A DNA stretch of 64,000 nucleotides from Nitrospirillum sp034653275 (GTDB lineage: Bacteria; Pseudomonadota; Alphaproteobacteria; Azospirillales; Azospirillaceae): assembly GCF_034653275.1 (NCBI RefSeq), contig NZ_JAYEES010000004.1:496001-560000 (forward strand), given 5' to 3'. Made by a program: the position numbers and the translations under genes. Below, piece by piece: positions 63,224-64,000 of the stretch (positions within the stretch are counted from its first letter, which is position 1; each line of letters begins with the position of its first letter). The notes under the pieces are model-generated. The model did no database searches. It was not told where the DNA came from and saw nothing but the letters and a program-made list of their open reading frames with translations.

Positions 63224-64000
63224 GATGATCGCCCAGGAACTGCCCACCGTCATGGTGGTCGACGATGAGCCGGAGGTGCTGATGGCCGTCGCCGACGCGC
63301 TGGAGGACGAGTTCAACGTCCTGACCAGCACGTCGCCGCTGAAGGCGCGGGCCATGCTGGAGGGGGACGACATCGCCCCCCTGGTCATCATCTCCGACCA
63401 GCGCATGCCGGGCGTCGCCGGCCATGAATTCCTGCGCTGGGCGCGCGAGCTGTCGGACGCCACCCGTGTGCTGATCACCGGCTACACCGACATCGACGCC
63501 CTGGGCGCCGCCGTCAACGCCGGCCAGATTTTCGGCTACCTGCCCAAGCCGTGGACCACCGACCGGCTACGCCGCCTGATTCGCGAGGCGGCGGAGCATT
63601 GCGCCGTCCGCCGCGCCCTGGCGGAGGAGCGCCGGCTGCTGTCGCACCTGATGAACAGCGTGCCGGACCCCATTTCCTTCAAGGACAGGAACCTGCGCTA
63701 CCTGCGCAGCAACGTGGCCCATGCGAAGGCCCTGGGGATGGACAATCCCGACGACCTGATCGGCCGCACGGACCAGGAGATCGGGGCCGAGGGGGCCGCA
63801 CGCCGCGAGGCGGCGGATCAGGCGGCCCTGGTGGCCGGCATCACGACCACCGACATCCAGCAGGACGTGCCCGCTTTGGCGGGGACGGGGGCGGGGGCGC
63901 CGGGGCGCCGGCGGTGGTACTCGGTCGTGCGCTCCACCTTCAAGGACGGCGAGGGGGCGACCGAGGGCCTGGTCACCATCGCCCGCGACATCACCGCCGC
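63222..64000 (+). CDS. Response regulator with PAS domain (3' end outside window)
   Basis: Open to the right edge; at least 259 residues. An N-terminal receiver (TVMVVDDEPEVL, Asp ~59 in IISDQRMPG, Thr in ITGYTD, Lys ~109 in YLPKPW) of the type seen in RpfG/HD-GYP or sensor kinases, then a coiled linker (EAAEHCAVRRALAEERRLL) and a PAS domain (MNSVPDPISFKDRNLRYLRSN). The missing part may be a kinase, GGDEF or HD-GYP domain. Start ATG at 63222 or 63225, behind GGGGGAA. Confidence 0.85.
   Translation, partial: MMIAQELPTVMVVDDEPEVLMAVADALEDEFNVLTSTSPLKARAMLEGDDIAPLVIISDQRMPGVAGHEFLRWARELSDATRVLITGYTDIDALGAAVNAGQIFGYLPKPWTTDRLRRLIREAAEHCAVRRALAEERRLLSHLMNSVPDPISFKDRNLRYLRSNVAHAKALGMDNPDDLIGRTDQEIGAEGAARREAADQAALVAGITTTDIQQDVPALAGTGAGAPGRRRWYSVVRSTFKDGEGATEGLVTIARDITA

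Overview
The window is a GC-rich chromosomal segment with densely packed genes. It has many 4-bp ATGA/GTGA start-stop overlaps, frequent GTG/TTG starts, a TonB receptor of the Xanthomonas/Caulobacter type, an egtB-egtD pair, and small proteins typical of the alphaproteobacterial general stress response. I infer an alphaproteobacterium, possibly Rhodospirillales/Azospirillum-like; no rRNA or taxonomic marker is present to prove it. I saw no tRNA, rRNA, CRISPR array, insertion sequence or prophage.

Layout. 0-5.5 kb: the 3' part of an autotransporter, then a convergent membrane hybrid histidine kinase. 5.6-8.7 kb (minus): hisI coupled to a cystathionine beta-lyase gene, then a secreted M20 peptidase. 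9.0-10.1 kb: two paralogous small secreted proteins with matching promoter and operator architecture. 10.3-15.0 kb (minus): cysK, sseA, two paralogous GNAT acetyltransferases and a FUSC membrane protein. 15.2-20.9 kb: a GH43 glycosidase, a four-cysteine protein, a minus-strand hydrolase/SDR/SDR unit and a divergent MFS exporter. 21.1-28.6 kb: an RND tripartite efflux pump in one operon with its own two-component system. 28.6-33.0 kb: two LysR regulators and the glutathione-dependent formaldehyde pathway (frmA, fghA). 33.1-36.5 kb: a DUF72 protein, AlkB, a TetR regulator and a sugar-nucleotide-type SDR.

36.6-44.1 kb looks like a beta-1,4-galactan utilisation locus. It has a TonB-dependent receptor facing a GH53 endo-galactanase/GH2 beta-galactosidase operon, and both promoters carry the same 13-nt sequence. 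A mazEF toxin-antitoxin pair sits at the end of the glycosidase operon behind a 16-bp perfect inverted repeat. 44.2-49.2 kb (minus): a flavin L-amino-acid oxidase followed by a thiamine-diphosphate 2-keto-acid decarboxylase, a two-step amino acid to aldehyde module (indole-3-pyruvate or phenylpyruvate type), next to a DHA2 exporter. 49.3-52.8 kb (minus): a copper-resistance operon (Cys/His-rich secreted protein, Met/His-rich lipoprotein, TolC-like protein, multicopper oxidase).

52.9-54.8 kb: a general-stress cluster (DUF3008, GlsB/YeaQ-like, DUF3309, an amber-interrupted conserved gene, DUF883) with two EcfG-like promoters. 55-57.3 kb: ergothioneine synthesis, with egtB split by a -1 frameshift at a G7 run, overlapping egtD. 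57.4-61 kb: a GntP permease preceded by a 16-codon leader ORF, and an M3 oligopeptidase. 61.4-64 kb: a REC-REC-histidine kinase and a REC-PAS protein that runs off the window.

The most unusual signals are the in-frame TAG in the stress gene at 54213, the slippery heptamer in egtB, the paired promoters and dyads of the small secreted proteins, the shared galactan-locus promoter motif, and the hairpin that would bury the mazE ribosome binding site.
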